The position numbers and the translations under genes are program-made. Shown piece after piece: positions 46,101 through 58,298 of a DNA stretch of 64,000 nucleotides (positions are counted from its first letter, which is position 1; every line of letters starts with the position of its first letter). The DNA is from Diphasiastrum complanatum. Lineage: Eukaryota; Streptophyta; Lycopodiopsida; Lycopodiales; Lycopodiaceae. Under the pieces are notes generated by a model. It had not been told where the DNA came from and searched no databases. It saw nothing but the letters and a program-made list of their open reading frames with translations. Location: positions 29,200,361 through 29,264,360 of the forward strand of contig CM055109.1 of the NCBI GenBank assembly GCA_029204225.1, read 5' to 3'.

Positions 46101-46860
46101 TATGGCTAGATGGAAATAACTAATCAGAGGATAAAAGTCATGTTGAGAACATATGTTTCTCACAGACAATCTCATTGAAAAAATTACATTCCTCTGATTG
46201 AGTTTTCATACAATAGATGAAAGCATTCTACTATAGGTAACAGTCCTTTAAATATGCTTATATATGGTTTTCAGCCTAGATCTCCGGTTAATGTGGAGAC
46301 AAATTCTATTAAGATCCAAAAGGTTGCGAATTTTTTGCATGATATGCAAGAAATGCTGCAAGTGGCTAAGGATAGTATCCGTAGTGCTCCAGATAGAGCT
46401 AAGCATGATGCTGATTTTAAGTGATCTCCTAGAGATTTTAAAGTTGATGACTAGGTATATCCTAGCATTTCAAAAGATTCTAGGTTATTATGTATTGGGA
46501 ATCATTATAAATTCTCCACCCAATTTGTGGATGGTTCAAGGTTGTAGGGAAATATTGGTTCTTTTTTAACTAGATCTTAAAGAAAAATCTATTGTACATT
46601 CAATGTTTCATGTAAGCTGGTTAAAATTAAGTTTACATGAAGGTGATATAGTTGGATCTGATGAGGATTTATCCCATTTAGAATATTTGTATCTTAGTGT
46701 ACCTCTAGAATTTAAGAAAGTGCTTAGAACCATAGATAAAAAATTGAGAAATCATGCTATCTCTGAGTGCTTGATTATGTGGAAGGGAGAGAGTTGAAAG
46801 CATAAAGAAGAACTTTTATAATTTTCACTTATGATGACAGATGCAATTCAAGGGGAAAAA
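43130..46860 (+). mobile_element. Ty3/gypsy retrotransposon (chromodomain type), degenerate gag-pol
   Basis: Gag: GKASSWWHDL near 43270. Protease region near 43640-43740. [62 protein letters not shown] with FSKIDL (about 43960-44340), then scrambled. RNase H spans about 44940-45330. The integrase zinc-finger region is LLFQNGKVCIPEVDVLKHKI with FYWPKL, and the core is SMDFVVGLPKTQRQNDSIWV. The C-terminus has FHVSWLKLSLHEGD and a chromodomain-like HAISECLIMWKGE, as in Tekay/Reina-like chromoviruses. Stops and shifts occur throughout. The 5' LTR was not found. Confidence 0.85.
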
Positions 46861-47290
46861 AATGTAATGTTCGCGTCCTACATATAGGATTCGACATCAT
46901 CCTAGACTTGGATACACGACACTCCAGTACGCAAGATGATTGGTTACACCTCGTTATTTTGACCTAGGCCAGTAATGTAATTAATAACCTTGTGAGAGCC
47001 CAAACACATTAGTGGAGCTAGTGCATGGGTTAGGACAACTATATGCATGTGTGGAGTATCAATAGGATTGAAAAGTGCTTTTGGGATATTCCTGGCTGGC
47101 ATGGGCACATGCACATGTGTTGCTAGGGTCCATATATCCTAGTAGGAACTCGCCCTCCTACCATTCCATTTGTTTGTTTTCATTACCAGCTTTCTCTATC
47201 TACAACTGCATCCCATCTCGTGGCTTGAGGGTGATGTTACTGGAGATTGATCGGTGGCATCTCATTGGCTAGGTGGTTCTGCTCCACCGT
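46850..47290 (+). repeat. Putative 3' LTR start of the 43-46.9 kb gypsy element
   Basis: A purine tract AAGGGGAAAAAAATG (46850-46864) comes before TGTAATGTTCGCGTCC, which resembles the TGTAAC-G-C start of chromovirus LTRs. The right border cannot be set without a second copy. Confidence 0.4.
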
Positions 47291-47299
47291 GTTCTAGAC

Positions 47300-47510
47300 T
47301 TTGTGTTTGTCTTGTAAGCAAGATCTTGAGGAGCTTTCCCTTACACACATGATTAGTTTCTCATGAGTCCAAGTACCAAGATTGATCATCTTGGAGTTCT
47401 TTTGATTTGGCCATGAATGCAATTTCATCATCTTCTTTCTCTTGGGTTGAATCAGTGTCAATGGTATTGGCTTGCTACTAAAGTTGTTTTTTGGTTTCAT
47501 TTTCATACTT
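47300..47510 (-). mobile_element. Ty1/copia gag-protease fragment
   Basis: The minus strand reads EKEDDEIAFMAKSKELQDDQ followed by SWYLDS-stop-ETNHVCKGK. This is the copia protease motif 'WYLDSGASNHVCG' with the Gly codon turned into TGA, so the catalytic DSG triad is broken. It is an isolated scrap lying antisense beside the gypsy 3' end. Confidence 0.55.
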
Positions 47511-47519
47511 TAAAATTAT

Positions 47520-49615
47520 ACACTCCTTTATAAAACTACAAAGGTTCAAGGGGGGCAACAACATTGCCACCATCCCAATTAGTGAGATCCCTCATGGTGA
47601 GTAAAACCCTATTGATAGCATCAAAAAGAGGAGACAATAATTTAGAACTGAGACAATGAATGCAAGCAAAGTTGAGTAGGGAAAGAAGTCCAGACCAAGA
47701 GAAGAGGAGATGATATGGAGAATAGACGCCAAGAGTAGAGCCCAAGGCTAAGGCAACGAGAAATTAGAGTAAATGTATGGAAAAAGAAGAGTGGGAGAAT
47801 AAATAGAGGGGTCAAGTAAACGAAAGCCACCCATCTTGGAAGGCATCATGTCCAGTTGAGGATAGAAGGGCCATTATTTCAAAGGAACTTTTGAAGAATT
47901 TTGGTGATTGAGGACATTTCACTTTTTTCAATTGTAGTTTCAATCTATCAAGTTGACGACTCCTTGTGGTTCTCCCAAAATTAATGAGGAGCTATGTTTA
48001 TTTGTAGATACTTTTAATCACTAATTCAAGAGAAAATAAAAACTTATTTTAAGGATGTCGAATGATATGACCTTGTCCACCATAAATCATCGTGATTTAT
48101 ACATTACACAACGTAATGTTTAAATATTATCATATTTACATTTTGTATATGCATTAAAGAAATCTCTTTAGAAAACATCTAGCTAGTGAGTTGCAACTTA
48201 CTAAAAATTCTTTATCTTGATTTAGTTGATGAAATGCAATTTGTTTCATAATGTACAGACCAAAAAAGGAAAAGGGCCTAGAGGGCATAAACAAAATGTA
48301 GATACCAATCATGCCCTACAAAGTCTCTTATCCTAATTAAAGTGCACATGCTACACTTTTTTCTCATCCAATCTACTTACAAGGTTGGAGTTCGGAAAAA
48401 GGAATAACATGTTTGTTTAAAATATAAAAAGAAATTTGACATAATTGCTCTTTGACACACAATTATCCAATGCAATAAGGGCCACAGTCACCATAAAGCT
48501 GTTAGAATATAACCTTGGGCTTTGAATTAGCAATTATTTATTGTAAGACTTATAGGCATAAGACTTAAAATACACGAAATAAAATACTCTAGTGCTCATG
48601 CTTATGCCTCAAAGAAGTTGGAACCATAGGTTTTCTACAAACAAAAGTATGATGATGATGTTTTATTTCACTTGAAACTTCATAGGAAAAGAGAGGCACT
48701 CATTTTAAAACATGTACCACCTTTCATAGTGTAAAGGTGATTCATGGCTCTTCCACAAACACTCATAATAGAATCGGTAACCTTTCAATCATATTGATGT
48801 CAATGCCAAGTTTTAAACATATTAAATGTTGGTGGTGGCATGGTTGTTTGGCTTGGTTAAGAATGTCTAAGACAAGAAGCGACAAGTCAGGGATTTACAA
48901 ATTGAGGTTGGGATATGATTAAGTATTAAAATACTTCAATTTAAAGACAAGAATTGACTAGTTTGTGAGCCTAGGATGCCACTAAGAATTAGATACCACA
49001 CTTGTATCATGCTTCATTGCAGCAATATGAATGACATAAATGCACATGCTTGCTTTCCAAAACTCAACATGATCTCTAATGCTTACCTTTTTTGTGGCCA
49101 TTTGTTTCTTTTAGAAGACAAAGTTATATCTTTTAATAATTTATATATTATAAAAAGATTATCCTCCACCAATTATGTAAAAAGTGTCATCCCTTACAAA
49201 TTTCCAAGAAAGATATCACAAATATCTAAATCAAAATAATCCTTAGATTTTGTTTGTTTAGTTTTAGTGAATCAAAGTTTTAAATTTAAAAACAACAAAA
49301 CTTGTTTAGTCAAAAAACTAGATTTGGTGTACATTCTTTCAAAATCAAGTCATATTCAAGATATTTCTAATCAATATTTATAGTAATGAGTTTAAAGTTC
49401 ATATTTTATTTGGGTTGACAAGCAATTGTTTGAATTTATTATGAGTTCAAATGTCATTTTCTTGTGCTATGTGTTATGTGTTTGCATTTTGTTTGCTTGT
49501 GCTAGTATGGGAAGTAGATGTATGTGGAGAGCTACTTAAGGTGGAAGGCAACAAGTTAAAGCAAGTTTCAAGAGGGGCCTTAACTACTGATCTTGATTGA
49601 TTTGGGTCTTTGTCC
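47520..49615. other. Intergenic stretch, nothing recognised
   Basis: About 2.1 kb of AT-rich DNA with only short frames on both strands and no domain or repeat signature I could identify. Confidence 0.55.
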
Positions 49616-49627
49616 TTAGCCTAGGAC

Positions 49628-51230
49628 ATGCAACAAAAAGTCGATGTAGTACAACATGATATGTCGGAGCACTTCAAGAGCTATACTTTGGATGATGTAG
49701 TCATTATCCTTTCAAAAGCTCATCGAGCACCTAAGGAAGAAGTTCCAAAAATGCAAGAAGTCTATGATGGACCAGCTAGGACGCAACCTATGAATCTAGC
49801 TAAACAAGGTGAAGAAAAGAAAATAGTCCAAGTTAGAGCACAACTTTCAACAAATCAATTCGATGCTTTGAGAAACTTGTTGGTCAAGTATCAGGATTAT
49901 TTTGCTTGGTCTTACAAAGATTTAAAGGGTATTCCTACCTATTACGAACACCTAATTGGACTATAGAATTTCATGTGCATACGGATGCATCAAAACATGC
50001 TATTGGATCTATCTTAACTCAACCTGATGAACATAAGAAAGAATTCCCTATCAGATTTGCTAGTCGTCAACTCAATGATGTTGAAGTAATTACTCTACAA
50101 CTGAGTGTGAAGCTTTGGCTATGATACTTTATGTTAAGAAATATCGACATTATTTGATGGCAACACACTTTGCATTTTATACCAATCATCAGCCTTTGTT
50201 GTATTTGGTGAACAAGACATGCAATACTGGATGTATTGCAAGATGGTTACTTTTATTATCTGAGTTTGATTTTTGAGTTGTGGTTTGAAAGGTTCAATAG
50301 CATTACCTTGCCAATCATGTTTCAAGAATACAATTATCACCAGTTAATCCAGAAGATGATGAACTACCAGATGCTGTATTATTTTATGTGAAAGTAGTAC
50401 TCGTATGGACAAGAAATATTGTTGAATATTTGATGATGGGTCAACCTAATGAAGCATTGTCCAAAGTTTAACAACAAAGATTGATTTCTGAAGCACAACC
50501 TTATCAATTAATCGTTGGAAAGTTGTATAGACGAGGTGTTGATACTATTTGGAGATGTATTCTACCACACAAAGTACCTGATTTAATCATGTTATCACAT
50601 GATGGAATGGGAGGAGGTCATTTTGCAACTAATATTCTTGTTTGTAAGATTTTACAATCAAGATTTTGGTGGCCTTCGATTCATAAGGATACAAAAAAGT
50701 ACATTAAGTCTTGTGATGTTTGTTAGAGTGCATGTCGACCAACAAAATAGAATAATGAACCATTGCATCCAATGTTAGCATACGTACCAATTGAGAAGTG
50801 GGGACTTGATTATGTTGGTATTATACATACTACGACATGAGGTACTCAAGCTAGATACATCATTATAGTGACAAATTACATAACCAAATGGGTTGAAACA
50901 AGAGTTGTGCGAGTTGTCGATGCGAAATCCACTGCCAAATTTTTGTACGAGAATATTATTATTTGATTTGGATGTCCTATTGAGATCGTGAGCGATTGTG
51001 GTACCCAATTTGTCAACGAAACAATCAAGTGCCAAACGGAAGAATTTGTTGTGATCCATAGGTTTAGTACACCATACTATCCGAGTGGCAATGGCCAAGT
51101 AGAATCTTCTGATAAAATTCTATGCAATATTATGACAAAAACAATTGAGGCAAGCTGATCAGATTGGAAACACAAGTTACATGTTGCTTTATGGGCATTC
51201 CAAATACTTATAAAGTTAGTACGCAACAAG
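49628..51230 (+). mobile_element. Ty3/gypsy fragment, Tat/Athila-like, reverse transcriptase deleted
   Basis: ALRNLLVKYQDYFAWSYKDL with KGIP (pre-RT linker) is followed, after loss of the RT, by RNase H (EFHVHTDASKHAIGSILTQP; FPIRFASRQLND). The zinc-finger region follows (KLYRRGVDTIWRCILPHK; RFWWPSIHKDTKKYIKSCDV with a final C), then the integrase core (WGLDYVGII; KWVETRVVRVVDAKS; GCPIEIVSDCGTQFVN; FSTPYYPSGNGQVESSDK). This wording fits non-chromodomain Tat/Athila elements. It is cut abruptly at about 51230, where copia sequence starts. Confidence 0.82.
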
Positions 51231-51289
51231 CATGCTAGAAGTCCCTTCAGTTCAGACTCAGTTCATACATCCAAGAGCTTGCTTGACCT

Positions 51290-53395
51290 TGTACATACAT
51301 TTGTGGCCTGATGCAGATTGCTTCCACAGGGAGAGATCTCTATTTCCTAACCTTCATCGACGACTTCTCTCGAAGGACTGCAACCTACTATATGAAGAAC
51401 AAATCCGAAGCATTCAAGTTCTTCAAGTAGTTCAAGGCGTCTGCAGAGAACCAGACCCAGAGGAAGATCAAGGCTCTACGCACAGATGGAGGGGGAGAGT
51501 ACATCTCCACAGGATTCAAGGAGTTTTGCAAGGCCAACAGGATACTTCAACAATACACAACCAGCTACTCACCTCAGTCCAATGGTATAGCTGAAAGGAA
51601 GAATCGGACACTCATTGAAAGTGCCAAGAGCATAATGGCCCATGCCCCTCTTTCAAAGAAGTTCTGGGTAGAAGCTGTTACTACAGCCGCCTATTTACAG
51701 AATTGATCCATCACCAAAACCCTGAATGGAAAGACACCTTATGAGGTGTGAACAGGATCAAAATCATCACTCAAACATATTCGAGTGTTTGGATGCATCG
51801 CTTTCGCTCAGATCCATGAGGACCTAAGAAGAAAGCTAGATGACAAGAGCAGAAAAACGATTTTCATCGGCTATTCCCAAAATCATAAGGCATACAAGCT
51901 CTACAATTTGGATACCGAGAAGGCGTTCACCAGTAGAGATGTCATTTTCATGGAAAATCAGTTTCTCGACCACAAAGGGAAAGCTACTGGTAATTCCAAC
52001 TCACAAATCGAACAACCAGTCAATTCCTATCTAGAGATTCAACTGCAGAATCTCGACGCTGACTCAGAAGATGAGTCAGAACCTCACGAGTCAACCCACA
52101 TCAGAGGACCAAAGTTCAAACCAGAAGGTCGAACATGTCCAGATAGCCTCCATCCAGGTTTATGGATGATCCGGCTTGCTACTTCGTGTAGGAACCAAAC
52201 ACAGTTGCTGAGGTGATGTCTACCTTTGCAGCTGCAGCAGATCTCGAAGTTTATCATATGGATGTTCAGACCGCTCTTCTCAATGGAACCATTAAAGAGA
52301 AAATCTACACAGCCAGAGGGATACAAACTCAATGGCAAGCAACAACACCTTGTATGCAGAATTCACAAGGTGCTCTACGGGCTGAAACAGTCACCCAGAG
52401 CCTGGTTCCAAAAGATCAACACATTTCTGATAGAGAATGGTTTCATCCCAAACTTTGCTACTGGAATGTCTATTTCAAGTCTATATCAGATTACTTCATC
52501 ATCATCACTCTCTACGTAGATGATACACTCTTATTCAATAATAATCTGAATCTGATGAAGAATACAAAATGCATGTTGGCCCAAGAATACAAGATGACTG
52601 ACATGGGTCCAGTCCACTATTGTCTCGGAATGCAAATTCAACGAGATCGACCCAGCAAACTGATCTTCATCAGTCAGCAATGATATCTCAACAAGTGCTA
52701 GAAAGGTATGGAATGGCCAACTACAAACCCAGTCTCTTTCCACTTGAACCTAGACTAAAGCTATCAAAGGAACAGTCTCCTCAAACTGAGGCAGAAAAGG
52801 AGGAGATGAAGCGCTACCCGTTTCAATCTATCATCGACTCACTAATGTACGCAATGATTTGCACACGACCAGACCTTGCATATTCGATCAGTACACTCAG
52901 CCAGTTCCTGCCAAATCCAGGCATAGCTCATTGGAAAGTGCTAACAAAGGTCATGAAGTACATTCAAGAAATGACAACTCTCAACATCTACTATGGAGGC
53001 AACCAAACTGCCAATATCCTTGAAGCCTACACAAATGCATGAGATGTCGACACCAAAAAATCAACTTCTGGATTTGTATTTTTATACAACCAAGGCCCAA
53101 TCTTGTGGAACAGTCAGAAGCAGACCTCAGTTGCATTATCATCAACAGAATCCAAATACATAGTTGTCACAAATGCAACCAAAGAGGCGATCTGGCTTAA
53201 GCAACTGCTCGCAGACCTCAATCTTGCACAACCACTTCCTACAACAATCTATTGTGACAATCAAAGCACAATAGCGGCACTAAAGCAATTCAACGCCTAT
53301 CTCTACTACACTCTACCGTCCAACATGGTGAAGAGTTGTGATCCACTTCTACCTATTGGAAAGAGGTGTGCAGAAGATAGGTTGAACTAAAAAAT
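51290..53395 (+). mobile_element. Ty1/copia element (integrase to RNase H), degenerate
   Basis: Integrase TFIDDFSRRTATYYMKNKSE; ALRTDGGGEYISTGFKEFCK; YSPQSNGIAERKNRTLIESA; linker VFGCIAFAQIHEDLRRKLDD; RT STFAAAADLEVYHMDVQTAL, then an intact ITLYVDDTLLFNN box; RNase H STLSQFLPNPGIAHWKVLTK; KQTSVALSSTESKYIVVTNA; YCDNQSTIAALK. Several shifts and stops separate these. It starts right where the gypsy fragment ends and stops next to the LTR of the minus-strand copia, to which it is clearly related. Confidence 0.88.
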
Positions 53396-53412
53396 AAACG
53401 AATAAAAATAGT

Positions 53413-54484
53413 GTTTACAAAGAAAAGTTTTTGTGTGTGGCGGAATAAACTATCTTCCTCTTTCTCTATGCATGACTACGCCTATCAATTTCAAACAAAA
53501 ACAATAGTGATAGAAATCAGATTTGATCTTATAGTAACTAACTTTGCAATTATCAGTACTACAGTGATTACGTAGCCAAATAATAATGCATTGAATTATC
53601 AGACAAATAATTTGTCATGAAACATTCGCGAATCGCTAGACAAATAATTAGTCGCGAAGAACTATAGAAACGCATACATTCTGAGACGAAGCTGAAGGCA
53701 ATAAAATTGGTATTGATTTAGTATGAAAACGAAACAGAAATAAATGAGTACAATAAGTTGCAGATCAAAGCCGCATAGTCTATGCTATCTTTAAGCGGAT
53801 AAGATGAAAGTCTGAATTAAGTGCAATGCTAATAAGCAGTAGCGCAATAGCAATATCTAAAACAACTCTAAGAAGTGAGCTAGAATGCTCAGGAGTGTTC
53901 AAACTCACAGGCTTGAGAGAGAGAGAGCTAACTATTCAAATGCTTCTTCATAACTTGAAAATTGTATGGAAATGAACAACTATATATACTAAGAAATTAG
54001 GTTGTCAATTGCAATTGCCAGTTGGCTGGTATCCGCTGGCATCCATCCGGTTCCTTGTCATTGATTGTTGATAAGCGCCGAAATTGGCCATAAACGTTTT
54101 GTCTGCATAAATGAACCAAACTGTCACTTCCTGCAAAAATGAACTAAAACAGCCACAGACGACACTGTCACAAAAAGGCAACAATATCGGGATTTTGCAA
54201 AAAATACGACAGTGCCTTAAAAACTGATTCAGGGTTGCCCTACGCTTTGCCAGAGTCATCAACTTTTGAGGCCCTTTGGAGAAGGAAAAAAGTGCGACAT
54301 TTTGTCAAGTGAAAAATGCAACTCTGCATATTTGCTCACAAATCCTGACAGGCGAAAATTGCGAAAAGCGACACTGCATGTTTACACGAGAGTCCTAACA
54401 GACGAGAAAGCCAAAGTGAGAGAAAAACAACAGATGAAGATTAAAACCGATTAGTCGATTGGTAAGAAGGAGAATAATCCAACA
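53413..54484 (-). repeat. Putative 3' LTR of the minus-strand copia element
   Basis: Read on the minus strand it starts TGTTGGATTATTCTCC directly after the polypurine tract AAGGGGGAG (54493-54485). It contains a TATA box TAGTATATATAGTTG (about 53990-53978) and a (CT)n leader, and probably ends CTTTGTAAACA at 53413. The inner border is inferred because the 5' LTR is absent from the window. Confidence 0.55.
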
Positions 54485-56300
54485 CTCCCCCTTAATCTGA
54501 ATCCTTGAATGCCTTGACCTTCAAACTTAGTTCTACACAGAATCTTCTGTGTGTGTCCAAACTTAATGCTTTGGTAAAAATATCAGCTATCATATCTTGT
54601 GTTCTACAGTGTTGCAATCTGACCTCTTCGTTGAGAACTTTGCTTTTGACAAAATGATACTTCAGTTCAATGTGTTTACTCTTGGAATGAAATCTAGGGT
54701 TGGTTGATAAAGCAATGGCACTTTGATTATCACAAAATAATGTCGTCAGAGCATATTGGTTCAGACCAATATCTGAGAGTAAGTTTCTCAACCAAATTGC
54801 TTCCTTTGTAGCTTGAGAGGCTGTGATATACTCTGATTCAGTGGAAGATAGAGCTATTGAAGATTGCTTGTGACTGTTCCAGGAAATTGGACCATTGTTG
54901 AGGAAGAATGTAAATTCAGAAGTAGATCTACGAGTGTCTACATCTCTTGCCCAACTCGCATCTGTGTAACCACTGAGGAAATTGAGTTTGTCGTTGCCGA
55001 CTATTCCATAACAAATGCAAAAGTCCATAGTGGCTCGAAGATATTTCATGACTCTGATAAGAGCCATCCAATGTGTTACACCAGGATTAGTCATAAACTG
55101 ACTGAGAGAGCTAACTGCAAAAGCAATGTCTGGTCTGTACAGATCATGGCGTACTATAAGAGATCCTATAATAGAATGGTAAGGATACTCATGCATCTGC
55201 TGCTTCTCGTGAATTGTTTGGGAACATTGGTCCTTTGACAATTTGAGTCCTAGCTCCATTGGCGAGAGAGCTACTTTGCAATTGATCAGATTATATCTGA
55301 CTAAAATGTTGTAGATGTACCTCTGTTGTGTGATGTAGACCAACTTCTGTTTTATGTCTCTGTGGATTTGTATACCAAGACAGAAATGAGCTTTGCCCAG
55401 ATCGGTCATGTCGAACTCGAAAGATAGCATTGTCTTAGATTCTTTTATCAGATTGGTACTGTTGCTGAAAAGCAATGTATCATCTACATATAAAGTGATA
55501 ATGATAAAAGACTGTTGCACTGCTTTGAAGTAAACGTTTGATTCTAAAGAGCTAGGTGTGTAGTCGTGATCAATAAGAAAAATATTGATCCTTTGAAACC
55601 ATGCTCGAGCAGACTGCTTTAAGCCATAAAGTGCCTTATGGAGTTTTTTTGATACTCTGGAAGTCGAGCTTCTTCCTGAGATCACGAGGTATCTGCGAAA
55701 AAGCAGTACATCCAAAAACTCGTAAGTTTGATAAAGAAGGTTTGGTACTTGTCCAAACTTCGAATGGTGTTTTGTCTGAGAGGCCTTTAGTAGGACATCT
55801 GTTTTGAATATAGGTTGCTGTTGAAACAGCTTCAGTCCAGAAGGACTTCGGAAGTGTCACATGTGATAACATGCACTTTGCCGATTCAACTAAGGTTTTG
55901 TTCTTTCTCTCAACAAGACCATTTGACTGAGGTGAATAGGAGGTAATATATTGTTGCTCAATGCCATTGTGGAGGTGTGACTTCTTCGATTATCTTCTCG
56001 CAGCAACATAGTGATAACCCTAGTAAGAGTTAAGTCTGAGTGTGTCCATATGATCATCACCCAGTTCTCATATGTAGAGGGCAAGCTTGAAGTCTATGAC
56101 TGATCCGACAGCGGCCATCTGTTGCAAGTGATTCTTAAACTGGTTAATGTGATGTTGAAGAGAATCACCAACAGACATCTTGAATGTGAAGAATTTCCTT
56201 CGTAGATGTAACTTGGTAGTTATGTCCCTCACGTCATATAGTGAGTTCAGGATGTCCCAAACGCCTTTTGACGTTTTAGCTTCAACTATGTTATGCATTT
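54485..56300 (-). mobile_element. Ty1/copia element, gag joined to integrase by deletion
   Basis: From the right (5' of the element): gag (VWDILNSLYDVRDITTKLHL; KMSVGDSLQHHINQFKNHLQ), then a jump to the integrase end (SYSPQSNGLVERKNKTL; LPKSFWTEAVSTATYIQNRC), linker VFGCTAFSQIPRDLRKKLDF, and the RT-RNase H frame described separately. Protease and most of the integrase are gone. It is related to the + copia at 51.3-53.4 kb and lies tail-to-tail with it. Confidence 0.87.
54492..55715 (-). CDS. Copia reverse transcriptase-RNase H, 407-codon open frame
   Basis: The longest uninterrupted transposon frame seen on the minus strand. It contains KALYGLKQSARAWFQRINIF, the catalytic ITLYVDDTLLFSN box, DLGKAHFCLGIQIHRD, RPDIAFAVSSLSQFMTNPGV, RNase H GYTDASWARDVDTRRSTSEF, SIALSSTESEYITASQATKE, LFCDNQSAIALSTNPRFHSK, SKHIELKYHFVKSKV and the end motif MIADIFTKALSLDTHRRF. 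The N-terminal part of the RT (start through the first catalytic Asp region) is missing, and the frame opens with MDVLLFRRYLV from another phase. The rest is nearly free of damage, so this is one of the younger copies here. Confidence 0.85.
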   Translation of the reverse strand: MDVLLFRRYLVISGRSSTSRVSKKLHKALYGLKQSARAWFQRINIFLIDHDYTPSSLESNVYFKAVQQSFIIITLYVDDTLLFSNSTNLIKESKTMLSFEFDMTDLGKAHFCLGIQIHRDIKQKLVYITQQRYIYNILVRYNLINCKVALSPMELGLKLSKDQCSQTIHEKQQMHEYPYHSIIGSLIVRHDLYRPDIAFAVSSLSQFMTNPGVTHWMALIRVMKYLRATMDFCICYGIVGNDKLNFLSGYTDASWARDVDTRRSTSEFTFFLNNGPISWNSHKQSSIALSSTESEYITASQATKEAIWLRNLLSDIGLNQYALTTLFCDNQSAIALSTNPRFHSKSKHIELKYHFVKSKVLNEEVRLQHCRTQDMIADIFTKALSLDTHRRFCVELSLKVKAFKDSD

Positions 56301-56309
56301 TAGAATACG

Positions 56310-57700
56310 AACCTTAGCAATCATTACTACTTAGTTATGTAGCCTCCTCTACACATAAAGATATCCTTCAGGCTAGTGTTAAGCTACACCATAACGTTGG
56401 TCACTTTGGATGTTGCGAATTGCAGGGATGTTCTAGGCAACTTTCCCTTTGCCTTGTGAAACTCACCCACTGGTAGAAATGGAAATATTGTCCCAAAGCC
56501 CTACTTGATGAAAAGTTCAGGTTCTCATGAATCCTTAATCTTGATGGTTGACACTTTTCCTCCATCAAACCAAGAATTTATGTTGCTCTAGGCAAAAATG
56601 CTTCTCGTCTTCTATTCAACACTCATACTAAGACACAAACCCGATGACATTGAAGGCAACATTTTCCACCTCAAATACAAAGCTCTTCTTACTTAGATAT
56701 ATGAAATTGGGCACTATACACTTTTAAACTTCTCTTTGATCCATCCATAAAAAGCTTCCTTGCTCCTCACCTTAAATTGAATTGAGCCTGCAATTCTTCT
56801 TTCCAATTGTTTCCACACTAAATGGTCCCATGATGACCAGGAACGTGTTTGGAAGCCACGACAACCATGAAAATGTTCCAAGCTAAGCTTAAAATATTCT
56901 CCTATTGTTTTCTCGCTCTCCACTCCAAGCTTCTCCAAATACCCTTTCTTGCCCAACTAATCTTGCTAGATTTGCAACCTAGCCCTTATCTATCTAATAG
57001 GTTCCATCCCACCTAGTTCTAAGTTGTAACACATATCTTGCTCATATTATGTAGAGTGAGTTAATATATACTCTATAGTAGCTTGTCTATTGCAAGGAAT
57101 CTCTTCAACTTCACCTTGCACGGAGTGCCATTTTGTCTTTTTGTCCTAAAACACATGAATGGTTATGCTGTAGCCATCAACTATGAATATCCACTCTTGG
57201 GCTTGTCCCCACAAGCTCTTTGGACTCACTACCTTTTTGTATTTGGCATTTACATATTTATCTCTATGCAAATACATAGAGAAGTAGTTAGTTGTTATGC
57301 AAAAAAACTTACAACACTACTTGTTAGTCTATGAGTCTCTCATATTTTTGTTGATAGAACTAGTTTGTTTTCCTACATAAGAAACATACATTCTAGATCT
57401 CCAACTCCGATAATTTTTGTTGATAGAACTGGTTGGTTTTCTTGCAGAAGAAACACACATCTCTACTAGTTAATCTCGGACTTTCTCATATTTTTGTTGT
57501 ATCTCGGGAAATAACTATATTTTCTAGCCATTAGTTGGAGGGCAAAAACGAAAAAAGTTGACTTGATGAAGATTCACTAGGGCCAAACGGAGATGTGAAA
57601 GCTTTGAAGTTTAGGGTGAGATCAGATCCCTGAGAGCACCTTTCCATGCTCACCCACTCACGTTAGAAGTTTATGTAAATCAGAGATAACACTCACCCGA
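56310..57700. other. Intergenic stretch with an unassigned 80-codon minus frame
   Basis: The minus frame 56956-56714 (EKTIGEYFKLSLEHFHGCRG; SKEAFYGWIKEKFKS) and a following broken frame (QYFHFYQWVSF) look like remnants of a plant mobile-element protein, but I cannot name the family. No host gene is visible. Confidence 0.4.
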
Positions 57701-57829
57701 GAAGTTGACGTAAATCAGACGGACGGTTGAACAGAGAGAAAAACTCAAAAATTAGGGTTTGGAGAGAACCGAGGAAATCCGAAAGGCGATGTGCTGCCTG
57801 GGTGAAGGAGCCACATGATAAGAGCCCTA

Positions 57830-58298
57830 AAAAACAAAAATTACATGTCCAACTCCAGAGTTGGCAGTGGCCACATGCCTGGTGGGGAACGTGGTTACTG
57901 CACACGCAGGTCATGTTTTTGCCCGCCAGGACGGCCGGTACGTGACCCATTTACCATCCCCATTTATTGGCCTGTCAGCCTGCCGGCAGCTCATCATCCA
58001 GCCCACGGAAGGCAAAAAAGCTGTGCTCTCGTCAGCCCCAGCAGCCACTACGAGATTCCGCCCCCGCACCGCTCCGATTCCGCCACGTGGCCCTCTTTCT
58101 GGATGGTCGACACGTTTCACCTTGACACGTGGCGTACGGTCATTGCGCGGGCGCTAACTGGGGCCGTTGTTTTCCTGCTCCTGTCTCACAGGCACTGTCT
58201 GTCTGTCGATCCCGATCCATCATCATCATCGCCGATGGGCTTCGTTCAATTTTTTTTTTTTTTCGTTTTTCTTTGGATTTTGGGGTTGTCGATCAGGT
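57830..58298 (+). promoter_or_regulatory. GC-rich promoter-like island with two G-boxes, probably of the MAKR gene
   Basis: This is the most CpG-rich host-like DNA in the second half of the window. It contains the perfect palindrome GCCACGTGGC (58082-58091) and a second core ACACGTGGC (58125-58133), with ACACGTTT between them. CACGTG cores of this kind are bound by bZIP and bHLH factors and act as ABRE/G-box elements. A poly-T run follows at 58250-58263. GTCGATCAG|GTGAGCG (58299) is a fair splice donor, so the transcript may start here and carry a ~2-kb leader intron to near the start codon at 60291. That last step is inference. Confidence 0.45.
58082..58091. promoter_or_regulatory. G-box palindrome
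   Basis: GCCACGTGGC, a perfect 10-bp palindrome around CACGTG. A second CACGTG lies 42 bp downstream (58126-58131). Confidence 0.6.
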
